This document shows, piece after piece, positions 41,273 to 50,051 of a DNA stretch of 50,821 nucleotides. Source of the stretch: CAZJHX01 sp964545715. GTDB taxonomy: Bacteria; Myxococcota_A; UBA9042; GCA-2863065. Numbering within the stretch: the stretch's first letter is position 1; the number at the start of each line of letters is the position of its first letter. Location of the stretch: the NCBI GenBank assembly GCA_964545715.1, contig CAZJHX010000073.1:1-50821 (forward strand), written 5' to 3'. The notes beneath the pieces are model-generated. The model ran no database searches and was not told the origin of the DNA. It worked only from the letters and a program-made list of their open reading frames with translations. A program made the translations under genes and the position numbers.

Positions 41273-41802
41273 TCCGGGTTCGGCGGCTCCGGCCCGACGA
41301 TGATCGGACCCGGTTCTCCTGTGGCCAGCCGGATCTGGACAGGTTCCTTCTCCGGTACGCCGGACAGAACCAGTTCAAGCACCACGTCGGCGTGACATGG
41401 GTGGCGGTGGACGACAAGGCGGAAGGAGACCGCATCGTCGGCTTCGCGACCGTCAGCGCCTCGCAGATGGAGGGGACCGAACTGCCGTCGGGTCAACGCA
41501 AGCGCCTTCCACGCTACCCGCTGCCGGTCCTCCGATTGGCCCGGCTGGCCGTAGACGAGTCGGCGCAGGGGCGGGGCGTGGGGCTTCGGCTCCTGCGGGC
41601 CATGCTCCTTCTCGCCCGCCAGATGGCCGGTGAGGTGGGCTGCATCGGCGTAGTCGTGGACGCCAAGGCGGAAGCCATCCCCTTCTACGAGCGCTTCGGC
41701 TTCGAGACGCTTGGCGACGTGGTCGAGGGCGAGCTGGGCGACAGGCCCAAGCCAACGCCCATGTTCCTCCCCATGCGGCTGATCCCGGCAGACGAATCGT
41801 GA
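41269..41802 (+). CDS. GNAT acetyltransferase toxin (TacT/AtaT-like)
   Basis: A 177-residue GNAT protein. It starts FSCGQPDLDRFLLRYAGQNQ, the N-terminal pattern of the toxin subfamily (FxCGxxxLDxFLxxxAxxQ), and contains the acetyl-CoA loop ESAQGRGVGLRLLRAML and EAIPFYERFGFETL with the catalytic Tyr. These toxins acetylate the amino group of charged tRNAs and block translation. The GTG start is coupled to the RHH antitoxin stop. It is a complete module inside the accessory island. Confidence 0.83.
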   Translation: MIRVRRLRPDDDRTRFSCGQPDLDRFLLRYAGQNQFKHHVGVTWVAVDDKAEGDRIVGFATVSASQMEGTELPSGQRKRLPRYPLPVLRLARLAVDESAQGRGVGLRLLRAMLLLARQMAGEVGCIGVVVDAKAEAIPFYERFGFETLGDVVEGELGDRPKPTPMFLPMRLIPADES

Positions 41803-41967
41803 CGGTCGCCCCGAGACTATCAGCCTGGGCAGTTGCACTTGACCGAGGCACCAGCCGTGATGCACACCGAACGTGTAGGTGATGGGATGGTCAAGTTGGA
41901 GTTGAGGACCGAGGACGGGGAGGACGTCCATCACAAGCTTGTTGCTCGAGGAATAGGAGAAGAGACC

Positions 41968-42423
41968 ATGAGATCATTTCGCGGATACACGGTCGCCCTG
42001 GCGATGGTCACCCTCACCGCACCGGCGGCCGCTCAGACCACTACGACGGTGGGAACCGGGCAGGTGCAGCACGTGGAGATGGGCCACCACTGGCTGGGGT
42101 GGCAGAAAAACGCCAACGGAGCGTTCGCCAATTCAGCCGGCGTGGAGCCGAGATTGTCGGTGACGTTGGCGGACGGCAGCACCATGATGTTCGAGTACAT
42201 GAAGATAGGCTCCAACAGCCCCCTCGCCAGCAAAGGCTGGATGAACGGCAACACCCACCATCATCAGACCACCCGCAAGCTGAACCCGATGGTCGCGATG
42301 GCGTCCATGGCCGCGATCAAAGGCCTGCCGATCATGTTGCTGAACCACGGCGGCCACCCGCCGGAGATTCCTGCCGGCTGCTTTGACTCCATCCGTGTGT
42401 GCTTCTCCGGCACCTGTAAGTGA
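41968..42423 (+). CDS. Exported His/Met-rich small protein
   Basis: A 151-residue protein with a signal peptide (FRGYTVALAMVTLTAPAAAQ) and AGGAGAAGAG before the ATG. The mature part is rich in His and Met (HVEMGHHWLGW, NTHHHQ, HGGH) and ends in two Cys (CFDSIRVCFSGTC). This may suit metal binding, but no family was recognised. The 165 bp before it hold no other gene. Confidence 0.55.
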   Translation: MRSFRGYTVALAMVTLTAPAAAQTTTTVGTGQVQHVEMGHHWLGWQKNANGAFANSAGVEPRLSVTLADGSTMMFEYMKIGSNSPLASKGWMNGNTHHHQTTRKLNPMVAMASMAAIKGLPIMLLNHGGHPPEIPAGCFDSIRVCFSGTCK

Positions 42424-42479
42424 CTAACCCGAAACTCTGTGGCACAAGCTACCGACATCATTGAACCCAGGTTCTCATC

Positions 42480-42876
42480 TCAGACCGCCTTCTTGATCGT
42501 CACCTCGTAGTCGGACCGCTGGAGCTTTTTGACAAGCCGGTCCGGCATGGCCGATGTGATCGACACGGTCGAAGTGCTCGGCGCCGAAGTCGACATACTC
42601 CGCGCCGTCATTGAGCATGTGGTAGATGGATTCGAGCATGGAAGCGGCTAGCGCGATGATGGCGCGCCTCGAGCCCCGACGCGCACGGAGGCGATAGTAC
42701 GGGGTGCGTAAGTGGCTACCTTTGACCCGAACGGCGCTCCATGCACATTGAACCGGAACCGGTTTGAACCAGTGGCTTCCCTTCATGGGGCGTCTCGACC
42801 GGCGCTTTCCGGCCCACATGGCCGACGCGGGACGCCGCCAAGAAGGCCATCGCTGAGTACATTGAGCTGTCAACAT
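42480..42876 (-). pseudogene. IS110-family transposase C-terminal remnant
   Basis: The reverse frame reads KRRSRRPMKGSHWFKPVPVQ then CAWSAVRVKGSHLRT, RLRARRGSRRAIIALAASML and HMLNDGAEYVDFGAEHFDR, the C-terminal (Tnp_20) part of IS110-type DEDD transposases. Around 42545 the frame shifts; the next frame ends RLVKKLQRSDYEVTIKKAV and TGA, the true end. More eroded sequence is visible up to about 42905. The N-terminal catalytic half is gone. Confidence 0.7.
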
Positions 42877-42997
42877 CGATGCCGATGTTGGGTCGCGCTA
42901 AGTCAGCCGGGCCAGGCGTGACAAGGCCACGTCACGATCCTAATGCCTCAACCACCCCCAGCACCTCCACATGACGGGCCCCAACTTCTCGAGTCGG

Positions 42998-43052
42998 CGG
43001 GGCAGGTGCTGCCCAGGCCTCAAGGCATAGCGAGGCTCGCGAGCGACCTTCG
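42998..43052 (+). repeat. Junction repeat copy 3
   Basis: The 22 bases match copies 1 and 2. The next part, TCAAGGCATAGCGAG, resembles copy 2 and 4, and continues to ACCTTCGGCTC, similar to the kinase-gene side of copy 4. Upstream ACGGGCCCCAACTTCTCGAG resembles the DUF1552 codons before the repeat. This copy holds both sides of the ancestral junction, though decayed by a one-base insertion. Confidence 0.75.
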
Positions 43053-43054
43053 GC

Positions 43055-44194
43055 TCATCGGCTGAGCGTAATCGTCGTAATCACGCGCGGCATCGCCTCC
43101 AGCGAGCCCACCAACTTCAGCTTTGCGGCCAGTGGCGGAGGCAGCAGCCGCATGATCAGGGAGACCTTCACCCGGACGACCGCTTCCGGCGGCTGAAACG
43201 TGATGCTCCGGACTTCGCCCGGCTTCAGGCGCGTGTCGCTGGCGAGGCGGACGGACCACGGCGCCAGCGTCGGCTTGCCGTCCGCGTCCTCGTACCGCTT
43301 GCCCAGCACGATCGGCTTCGACTGCCAGATGCGGGCGCCCGCGCTGTCGAGTCCCTCCGCCTTCAGTAGCGCCTGGCGCCCCGGGAAGCCGGTCGGAAAG
43401 CCGTGCCCAGTCTTGTTTGCAAGCGTGAGCGCGACACCTTCTGCGGTCAGCTGCCCGTTCAGCCCGACCGCTTTCTGCAGCGGCGCCAGGTCATCCTGAT
43501 ACCAGGCGCGATGGGGGCCGACAAAGCGATGGCTGCGATGGGTCTTTCGCGGGCTGTGCGCGCCGGACTTTCCTTCGACCACGGGCATGTGACAGCTCAC
43601 ACAGGTCTCGTCGGACGGCGGTGCCGCGTCGCGTTCGGGCCCCGTGGTGCAGATCGGCACGCCGCTCTTGCTGTGCATCGCGGCGTGACAGGCCAGGCAT
43701 ATCGTCTTGCCGTCGGTGAGATGCGCGGCTGAAGGGCCGCTTCCATGGGCCACAGTCGCGTCCGGGTCGGTGTCGTGCGGGCCAAACAGCAACCCCGGCG
43801 CAGCCCGCACCAGCGCCGCGGCCCCGGCGCGATCGGGGTGCACGCGGGCGACGTTGTGACAGGCAGAGCATGCGACCCCGGAGCGCGCCGTCTTGCCGTC
43901 TTCCCCACCCCAGTTCGGGGTGTGGCAGCCCGCGCAGGCCTCGGCCACCGCGGCGCCCTCTTTCTTCATACGCAGCTGCCGCACGCCGGCGTAGATCGGG
44001 TCGTGCTTGTGGTGCGCCCGCGCGTGCATGGACTCTTCCCATTCATTGAAGACCGCGTGGTGGCAGGCGGCACACGTCGCCGGATCGTCGACGTTCATGG
44101 CGCCGGAGGAGGCGGGCTTGTCCTTTTTGCATCCGCCGCCGAAGGCGACAACAACAGTGGCAGCGATGGGGAGAGCACAGCGCATCACGGGCAT
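43055..44194 (-). CDS. Pentahaem c-type cytochrome lipoprotein
   Basis: A 379-residue protein with a signal ending AFGGGC. Five CxxCH motifs are present: CAACH, CAGCH, CSACH, CLACH and CVSCH, in a cytochrome c554-like spacing (for example CAGCHTPNWGG and CSACHNVARVHPD). It should carry five covalent haems and act in envelope electron transfer; the C-terminal 150 residues are beta-rich (VALTLANKTGHGFPTGFPGR). The ATG at 44194 was used; 44185 is an alternative. Its 5' end abuts the start of RAYT copy 2, and its 3' end lies beside junction repeat copy 3. Confidence 0.85.
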   Translation of the reverse strand: MPVMRCALPIAATVVVAFGGGCKKDKPASSGAMNVDDPATCAACHHAVFNEWEESMHARAHHKHDPIYAGVRQLRMKKEGAAVAEACAGCHTPNWGGEDGKTARSGVACSACHNVARVHPDRAGAAALVRAAPGLLFGPHDTDPDATVAHGSGPSAAHLTDGKTICLACHAAMHSKSGVPICTTGPERDAAPPSDETCVSCHMPVVEGKSGAHSPRKTHRSHRFVGPHRAWYQDDLAPLQKAVGLNGQLTAEGVALTLANKTGHGFPTGFPGRQALLKAEGLDSAGARIWQSKPIVLGKRYEDADGKPTLAPWSVRLASDTRLKPGEVRSITFQPPEAVVRVKVSLIMRLLPPPLAAKLKLVGSLEAMPRVITTITLSR

Positions 44195-44925
44195 TGTGCC
44201 ACGAAGACCGCGCTTGCTGGCGCCGCCGGGCGCAGGATCAGCTGGACCTGGGTCTTCGCCGGTGGGGTGGTCAGCGGAAGGGTGCCGGCCGCAAGCGGGG
44301 CGGTGGCAGTGGGCTGCGGCATCAGCGTCGAGCGCGGGTGACTCGGCACACCCCGGTACATGTGACGCTGCGGATCAAAGGTGGACTACCCAACCTGCGC
44401 GGACGGGCCTACCGCGCGGTGCGCAGCGCGCTGGCGATCGCGGCCAACCGACTTGGTGTGCGCATCACCGATTGGTGTGTCCAGCGCAACCACCTGCACC
44501 TGATCGTGGAGGCGGGCGACGAGCGCAGCCTGGGTCAAGCCATGAAAGGCCTTGCCGTGCGCGTGGCCCGACGCGTCAACCGGCGGTGGAAGCGCCGCGG
44601 CACAGTGTTCCCGCACCGCTATCACGCCGAGGTGCTCCGCACGCCCACCCAGATGCGCAACGCGCTGCTGTATGTGCTCAACAACAGCCGAAAGCATGCA
44701 TGGCAGCGCGGCGAAGGGGCGCCCCACGACCAGCACGACCCGTGGTCCAGCAGCCTGGCGTTCGACGGCTGGCACGACGCGCCGACGGGCCCCGACCCGC
44801 CCGATTCGGTTGGCTGCGCGCCCCCGCGCTCGTGGCTGAGGTCCCACGGATGGCGAGAGCGGGGCGGCGGCCCGTTGAGCATCTACGCTGTGCCGGGCGT
44901 CGACAAACCGCAGCTCAAAGCATAA
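44194..44925 (+). CDS. RAYT copy 2, with altered ends
   Basis: A 243-codon frame nearly identical to copy 1 over the basic and HUH parts (NHLHLIVEA, LLYVLNNSRKH). Copy 1's own ATG region is missing; here the frame starts at a TTG overlapping the cytochrome start, and its last residues (KPQLKA) come from junction repeat copy 4 in place of copy 1's PRRRR. It is therefore a displaced or inserted copy whose 3' end lies in the old junction. Expression is doubtful. Confidence 0.75.
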   Translation: MCHEDRACWRRRAQDQLDLGLRRWGGQRKGAGRKRGGGSGLRHQRRARVTRHTPVHVTLRIKGGLPNLRGRAYRAVRSALAIAANRLGVRITDWCVQRNHLHLIVEAGDERSLGQAMKGLAVRVARRVNRRWKRRGTVFPHRYHAEVLRTPTQMRNALLYVLNNSRKHAWQRGEGAPHDQHDPWSSSLAFDGWHDAPTGPDPPDSVGCAPPRSWLRSHGWRERGGGPLSIYAVPGVDKPQLKA

Positions 44926-44952
44926 CGAGCCGCTCGCGGGCGATCTTCGGCT
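44908..44952 (+). repeat. Junction repeat copy 4 (3' end of kinase gene)
   Basis: CTCAAAGCATAACGAGCCGC and then CGATCTTCGGCTC contain the stop codons of RAYT copy 2 (+) and the kinase gene (-), whose end (KIARERLVML) is read from this sequence. It matches the right half of copies 2 and 3. It is the right edge of the island. Confidence 0.7.
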
Positions 44953-46519
44953 CGAGTTCGAAGCCGCCGGCCTCTCCTTTCTCGATGGCGGCCTGCAGCA
45001 GCTGACGGCCGGCGTCCTTCTTGCCCTGGTGGATCAGCAGCACGCCCTCCCACAGCGGCGCGGCCGCGATGCCCAGATTGAACTTTCCCGCAAAGGACTT
45101 CAGCACCTTGACCAACTTCCGGGTCCCGGGCGTCACGCCGTCGGTGCCCATCGCCAGCAAGGCCAGCCAGGCCTCACAGCCCGCGGCCAGGCCCCCATAC
45201 GTCCAGTACGCGACCGGCGGCTCCGAGGTCGCCGCGGCCAGCACGCGCTCGGCGGCCTGCAGACCACACTCCTTGTCACCTCGAAGCACCTCGGCCAGCG
45301 CCAGCAGACCCAGGATATAGACTCGGTCGGCGCTGGTCGTCTCGTCATCGATCATGTCGACCGCGCGCTGAAGCGTCTCGTAGCCCACGTCCAGCCGTCC
45401 GGTCCGCACCTGGCAGTAGGCGGCGCCGGTCAACGCCCAAAGCACCGCCTGGTCGTCCTTGGCGACGGTCGCCAAGGCCAGCAGCCTGGCAAACAGCGGC
45501 TCGGCTTCTTCAAACCGGCCACGAAACTGATTGGTCAGCGCCCGGATCATGGTGGACTCAGACTGCATCCGCGGGTTGGTCAACTCCAGCGCGATCGCGT
45601 CCACCGCCGCCAGGTCGGTCGTGACGCGCTCCCACTCGGCCTGCTGACATCCGACCGCGGCCCGGCGCGTCTTGCAGTAGCCAACCTCGTAAGGCCGCTC
45701 CAGCCTCTCGGCAATGTCGACCGAGTGGTCACATAGCTCCCACGCCAGCTTTTTCATCGGGACGATCGAGCACACGATGCCCATGGTCACGTAGCCGCGC
45801 GCCAGGTCGCCGGAGGCGCCGCTGGGGAAGCCCAGGTTCAGCGAACGAAAACCCGACCAGAAGATGTTGGCCGGGTCCTGGCAGTACGCGTAGTTCTCGG
45901 TCGCCCGAGTCTGGATCGCGGCCGCCGACAGCCGCAACGGCCGCGTCTGGGGATTCGAGACAAGGTACAGCTTGGGAAACCACGACTGGCACAGGCGCAG
46001 CCACAGTTGAGCAAAGATGCCCGCCGCCAGCCCCGGCATCGACCCCGGCATCGGGTGCCCGAGCCACGCCAGCGCGCGACGCCCTCGCTCGATGCCCTTT
46101 TGCAGCTGACCGCCCTGGCTGTACGCCTCGGACAAGAGCCCCTCCAGGTGCCCCAACCGAAAGCGCCGCTCGTCGGTGCTCATGATGTCCATGCCGAACA
46201 GCTCGCCCAGCCACCGCAGCAGCCGCGGGGGGCGCGCCGACGGAATCTCGCCCGGTGCAGCGAGGGTCAGCGCCCGGGTCAAATACCCAATGGCCTCTTC
46301 GCATGCGCCCAGGCGCACGGCATGCTCGCCCGCCACACCCGCGTATTGCGCCTCTCTCTCCGTGTCTCCGGCCGCGCTCCAGTGCCACGCCAACGCGCCC
46401 GCCTGCGAGGGCTCATCGCCATAGACCGCCTCGAGCGCCTGCGCCACGCGTGCGTTTGCGCCCGCCCAGTCGTCCCGGGCCTCGGGACGCCAGCTGCTCA
46501 CGCAACTTATCGTGCGCAA
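44915..46519 (-). CDS. TPR-containing C-terminal part of the kinase-ATPase protein
   Basis: About 530 codons of helical repeats (for example YAGVAGEHAVRLGACEEAIG and RRFRLGHLEGLLSEAY), the usual C-terminal TPR region of myxobacterial kinase-ATPase-TPR regulators. The authentic part starts near RPEARDDWAGANARVAQALE; before that the frame is the upstream one. There is no start site of its own with a ribosome site, so it is most likely the second half of the 46413-48407 gene separated by a single indel near 46495. Its stop forms the right side of the junction repeat. Confidence 0.7.
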   Translation of the reverse strand: MRTISCVSSWRPEARDDWAGANARVAQALEAVYGDEPSQAGALAWHWSAAGDTEREAQYAGVAGEHAVRLGACEEAIGYLTRALTLAAPGEIPSARPPRLLRWLGELFGMDIMSTDERRFRLGHLEGLLSEAYSQGGQLQKGIERGRRALAWLGHPMPGSMPGLAAGIFAQLWLRLCQSWFPKLYLVSNPQTRPLRLSAAAIQTRATENYAYCQDPANIFWSGFRSLNLGFPSGASGDLARGYVTMGIVCSIVPMKKLAWELCDHSVDIAERLERPYEVGYCKTRRAAVGCQQAEWERVTTDLAAVDAIALELTNPRMQSESTMIRALTNQFRGRFEEAEPLFARLLALATVAKDDQAVLWALTGAAYCQVRTGRLDVGYETLQRAVDMIDDETTSADRVYILGLLALAEVLRGDKECGLQAAERVLAAATSEPPVAYWTYGGLAAGCEAWLALLAMGTDGVTPGTRKLVKVLKSFAGKFNLGIAAAPLWEGVLLIHQGKKDAGRQLLQAAIEKGEAGGFELEPKIARERLVML

Positions 46520-48407
46520 ACCGCCACTGCCCGTCCTCCGCTGCCACCACGGCCGCGTAGCTGGCCATGTGCATCGCCTCTTCCCAATCGAAGTGGGGAT
46601 CCAGCGCTGCGAGGACGTCCGGGTTGAGGGTGCGGCCGCACACCGCCGCCAGCCGAAATCGAGGTCGCGCGTCCGGACCCAGCCGGTCCAGCCGGCGCGC
46701 GATCAGCTCGCCGATCCCACGAGGCAGCACCTTGTGCTCCAGGTCATCTGCCGTGATCCGATCCAGTCGCCCCGCATGCTCCGCGTAGGCCCGAAGCACC
46801 TCCACCAGAAAGAACGGGTTGCCCTCCGTCTCCTTCTCCAGAAGCGTCACCACGCGCTCGTCGCGACCCGACTCACCGAGAATCGCCGCCGACATGTCCG
46901 CGATCTCATCGGGCGGCAGGCGAGACAGCGTCAGCACCTCAAAGTCCGCCAGCGCCTCCGTCGCGACCAGCTCATCATCACGAAACGTGCACACGACCAT
47001 CACGTTCATCCCGCTCAGCTCGCGCCGCAGCGCCGCCAGCGTCTCGATGCTCTCCTGGCGTGCCCAATGGATGTCCTCCAGGATCACGAGAATCGGCCGG
47101 TCAACGCGCCGCATCACGTCGATCAGCGCCCCGATCATCCGCGCGCGCGACGCATCTGGATCCTGGTCCGGAGGCTCCGGGATGTCGCCCACGTCGTCGA
47201 ACAGCCGCTGCAGGTCCGGCACCAGCGGCCGCAGAATGCCCAGCTCGCGCGGCGTCGGCTCGGTCTCCACCGCGAGAGTCCCGGCCACGCGGCGCCACAG
47301 CTGGTAGGGACGCGCACCGTGCGACTTCGCCTGCCCACGCACGACCAGCGCACCGGCCACCAGCGCTCGGATCCGCAGCTCCGCGATCAGGCGCGTCTTG
47401 CCCACACCGCTCTCCCCGCCCACCAGTACGCAGCCGCCATACCCCGCCGCCGCATCCACGTAGCGCGTGAACAGCAGCTTGAGCTCGTCCTTGCGACCGA
47501 CAAACGTCGCGGCCGTCAAAAAGCCCTCGCGCGCGGCGTCCGACTCCGCGGGCTGCGTCAGTCCGGCCGCCTCGGACAACGCGCGGATGACGTCGGTGGC
47601 GTCGGCGTAGCGCTCTTCCGGCTTCAGCTTTACCAGACGCTCGACCACTGCCCGTAGCCGCGCGTCGTGGTCCGCGGTCAGCAGCCCCGGCGGCTTGTCG
47701 AACAGGACCCACGACGCCAGCACACCAAACGAATACAGGTCGGACCTCGGCGTCGGGGGCTGCCCCAACATGACCTCGGGCGCGATGTAGCCCATGGTAC
47801 CGGCGATCTGGTAGTCGCTGGTATCCGCGGTGGGCGTCGCGATGCCGAAGTCCAGCACCTTCACCGCGCCCGCCGACACCAGCACGTTGCTGGGCTTGAT
47901 GTCCCGATGGATCACGCCGCGGCGATGCAGGTAGAGCAGCGCATCCAGGGTCTGCAGCAACAGCCGGACCCGCTCAGCGGCCGACCGACCGCGCGTGGCA
48001 TCGACGATGTGGTCCGCGTCCTCGACCAGCTCCATCGTGAAGTACGGGCTCAGGTCGGCGCTGAAACCGTAGTCCAGCACCGAGATGATGTTGGGATGCC
48101 GCAACCCGGCCAGCACGCGGAACTCCCGGGCGATCGCGATGCGCCCCGACGCCGACCCGCTGTCCAGCGTCTCACCGACGGCGCCGCGATCGCTGCCCAC
48201 CGTGTCGTCCAGCGCCAGCTCTTCCTCGGACTCATCGGGCAGCCGAACCGGCGTCAGCGCGTCCAGGTCCACATTGGCGTCGCGACGCGGCCGCTTTAGG
48301 GTAACAACGTCTCCCGTTAGACGATCGAGCACCTTCCAGGCGCTGCCCATACCCCCTTCGCCCAGGAGCGCAAGCTCCTGATAGCGCCGTACCGCTTGTT
48401 CCGACAT
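46413..48407 (-). CDS. Ser/Thr kinase plus AAA ATPase (N part of frameshifted gene)
   Basis: Kinase features: LGEGGMGSAWKV, Lys38 in VTLKRP, VIHRDIKPSNVL (HRD at about 167-169) and VLDFGIATP. There is an unusual acidic insert of about 40 residues between Lys38 and helix C (about 45-85). An ATPase of the STAND/predicted-ATPase type follows, with Walker A GGESGVGKTRL (about 330-340) and Walker B ILVILEDIHWA. The last about 20 residues after FAHDKLREQL are out-of-frame Arg/Gly-rich sequence. With the next TPR part it would make a protein of about 1,190 residues, a typical signalling kinase of this group. Confidence 0.8.
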   Translation of the reverse strand: MSEQAVRRYQELALLGEGGMGSAWKVLDRLTGDVVTLKRPRRDANVDLDALTPVRLPDESEEELALDDTVGSDRGAVGETLDSGSASGRIAIAREFRVLAGLRHPNIISVLDYGFSADLSPYFTMELVEDADHIVDATRGRSAAERVRLLLQTLDALLYLHRRGVIHRDIKPSNVLVSAGAVKVLDFGIATPTADTSDYQIAGTMGYIAPEVMLGQPPTPRSDLYSFGVLASWVLFDKPPGLLTADHDARLRAVVERLVKLKPEERYADATDVIRALSEAAGLTQPAESDAAREGFLTAATFVGRKDELKLLFTRYVDAAAGYGGCVLVGGESGVGKTRLIAELRIRALVAGALVVRGQAKSHGARPYQLWRRVAGTLAVETEPTPRELGILRPLVPDLQRLFDDVGDIPEPPDQDPDASRARMIGALIDVMRRVDRPILVILEDIHWARQESIETLAALRRELSGMNVMVVCTFRDDELVATEALADFEVLTLSRLPPDEIADMSAAILGESGRDERVVTLLEKETEGNPFFLVEVLRAYAEHAGRLDRITADDLEHKVLPRGIGELIARRLDRLGPDARPRFRLAAVCGRTLNPDVLAALDPHFDWEEAMHMASYAAVVAAEDGQWRFAHDKLREQLASRGPGRLGGRKRTRGAGARGGLWR

Positions 48408-48479
48408 ATGCGCAGTGTAAGCTGCCGTTCGATCGAAATATACTGCACCGGCTTTCAGCAACCCGGCCTGAGGAGCCCG

Positions 48480-49463
48480 ATGAACGTCACCATTCTCGAC
48501 GACTACTTCGATACGCTGCGCCACCTACCGTGCTTTGCGAAGCTGGCCGACTTCAACGTGCGCGTCTGGACCGATCACGTGCAGGAGATCGACGCCCTGG
48601 CCGCACGACTGCAGGACACGGACGTGCTGGTCCTCTTTCGCGAGCGCACGCAGATCACGGCCGCACTGCTGGACCGCCTCCCGCGACTCAAGCTGATCAG
48701 CCAGCGCAGCGTCTATCCACACGTTGATGTCCGCGCCTGCACGCGCAATGGGGTGCTGCTGTGCTCCAACATGCACGCCGGCACCCCGTCATACGCCGCG
48801 GCGGAGCACACGCTGGCGCTGATTCTGGCGTCGGTGCGCCAGCTCCCGCAGCAGATGGCGTCGCTGCACGCGGGCGAGTGGCAGATGGGTGTGGGCAAGA
48901 CGCTGCGAGGCGGCCGGCTGGGCCTCTACGGCTACGGACGCATCGCCAAAGCGGTGGCCGGGTACGCGCGCGCCCTGGGCATGCGCGTGTGGTTCTGGGC
49001 CTCCGACGGCTCGCGCCAACGAGCGCGGCAAGACGACGTCGAGGTCGCCCCGAGCCGGGCGGCGTTTTTCTCGGAATCGGCTGTGGTCAGCCTGCACGTG
49101 CGGCTGTACCCGGCGACCTGCGGACTGATCACCGCCGCCGATCTCGCCCGGATGCGACCGGACGCGCTGCTGGTCAACACGTCGCGCGCGCCGCTCATCG
49201 AGGCGGGCGCGTTGCAGGCGGCGATCGAACAGGGCCGCCCGGGCTTCGCGGCCGTCGACGTGTTCGAGCAGGAGCCGGTAATCGACCCACCGGCGTGGCT
49301 GAGACACCCCAGGGTGGTGGCCACGCCGCACATCGGCTACGTCACCGAGGAGGAGTACGACCTGCAGTTCTCCGACATCTACGACCAGATAGTGGCCTTC
49401 GCCCGCGGCGAGCCGATCCACATGATCAACCCGCCGATGCTCTCAGCTAATAGGCCGCGATAG
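48480..49463 (+). CDS. D-2-hydroxyacid dehydrogenase family protein
   Basis: A 327-residue NAD-dependent enzyme. It has the Rossmann loop GLYGYGRIAKAVAGYARALG, the catalytic Arg in LLVNTSRAPLIEAGAL, the Glu in DVFEQEPV and the His in ATPHIGYV. It oxidises or reduces a 2-hydroxy acid; the substrate is not clear. GAGGAG precedes the ATG at 48480, so the longer frame upstream is not used. It is divergent from the kinase gene and overlaps the convergent membrane-protein gene by 17 bp. Confidence 0.9.
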   Translation: MNVTILDDYFDTLRHLPCFAKLADFNVRVWTDHVQEIDALAARLQDTDVLVLFRERTQITAALLDRLPRLKLISQRSVYPHVDVRACTRNGVLLCSNMHAGTPSYAAAEHTLALILASVRQLPQQMASLHAGEWQMGVGKTLRGGRLGLYGYGRIAKAVAGYARALGMRVWFWASDGSRQRARQDDVEVAPSRAAFFSESAVVSLHVRLYPATCGLITAADLARMRPDALLVNTSRAPLIEAGALQAAIEQGRPGFAAVDVFEQEPVIDPPAWLRHPRVVATPHIGYVTEEEYDLQFSDIYDQIVAFARGEPIHMINPPMLSANRPR

Positions 49464-49992
49464 GCTGGGCTCGTTTCGCCAGCGCGCGCAACGGACAGGT
49501 CTTGGCGTCACACTCCCCACAGCGGATCCGCTTCATGCCGACCCTGGCGGGGAACTCGTCCACCATCTTGGCCAGCTCGGCGCCAAAGCCTGCAGCAACG
49601 GCGGACAACGTCCGGCCCGTGGTCCGCAGCAGATAGTGCCCTTTGGAGTTGAACACGCGCAGCACGCCAACGAAGCCGTGCTCCCGGCTCTCCTTGACGC
49701 AGGTGCATGCTTTTGGAGAGGTCCCATCGGGGGCCAGCTCCAGCACGCGAGAGAGGTCAGTGCGCAGCGCACGGGCCAGCGTCGGCTCCAAACCCTCTAC
49801 GACCAACACGCGGGAATCGTCGGTGGCCGGGCTTTGCGCCATCAGGAAGTCGACCAGGCGCCAGGCCGCGAGTAACGGCAGAAACAGCACAGCCCCCGCC
49901 GCCAGGAACAGCGGCGCGTTCAACAGCACCAGCCAGGGGCCGATGATCAGCCCGAAGAGCAAGGCCACAAAGGCCAACGCGAGGAGCTCCAT
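49447..49992 (-). CDS. Small membrane protein with C-terminal Cys cluster
   Basis: A 181-residue protein with one or two N-terminal hydrophobic segments (ALAFVALLFGLIIGPWLVLL, FLAAGAVLFLPLLAA) and a soluble part with a CTC pair and a C-terminal CGECDAKTCPL cluster. It lacks a known family. AGGAGGT lies just upstream of the ATG. The Cys cluster could bind a metal or be redox active. Confidence 0.62.
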   Translation of the reverse strand: MELLALAFVALLFGLIIGPWLVLLNAPLFLAAGAVLFLPLLAAWRLVDFLMAQSPATDDSRVLVVEGLEPTLARALRTDLSRVLELAPDGTSPKACTCVKESREHGFVGVLRVFNSKGHYLLRTTGRTLSAVAAGFGAELAKMVDEFPARVGMKRIRCGECDAKTCPLRALAKRAQPIAAY

Positions 49993-50051
49993 GAGTCACC
50001 TCCTAGTCTTCCAGTTTATCGCGCGCGCGCGATACGCTTCTCTGTCCCCGA

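Noticed and set aside
46413..46519. Programmed ribosomal frameshift in the kinase gene
   Set aside because: No slippery heptamer or clear stimulatory structure was visible; a simple indel is the more economical explanation.
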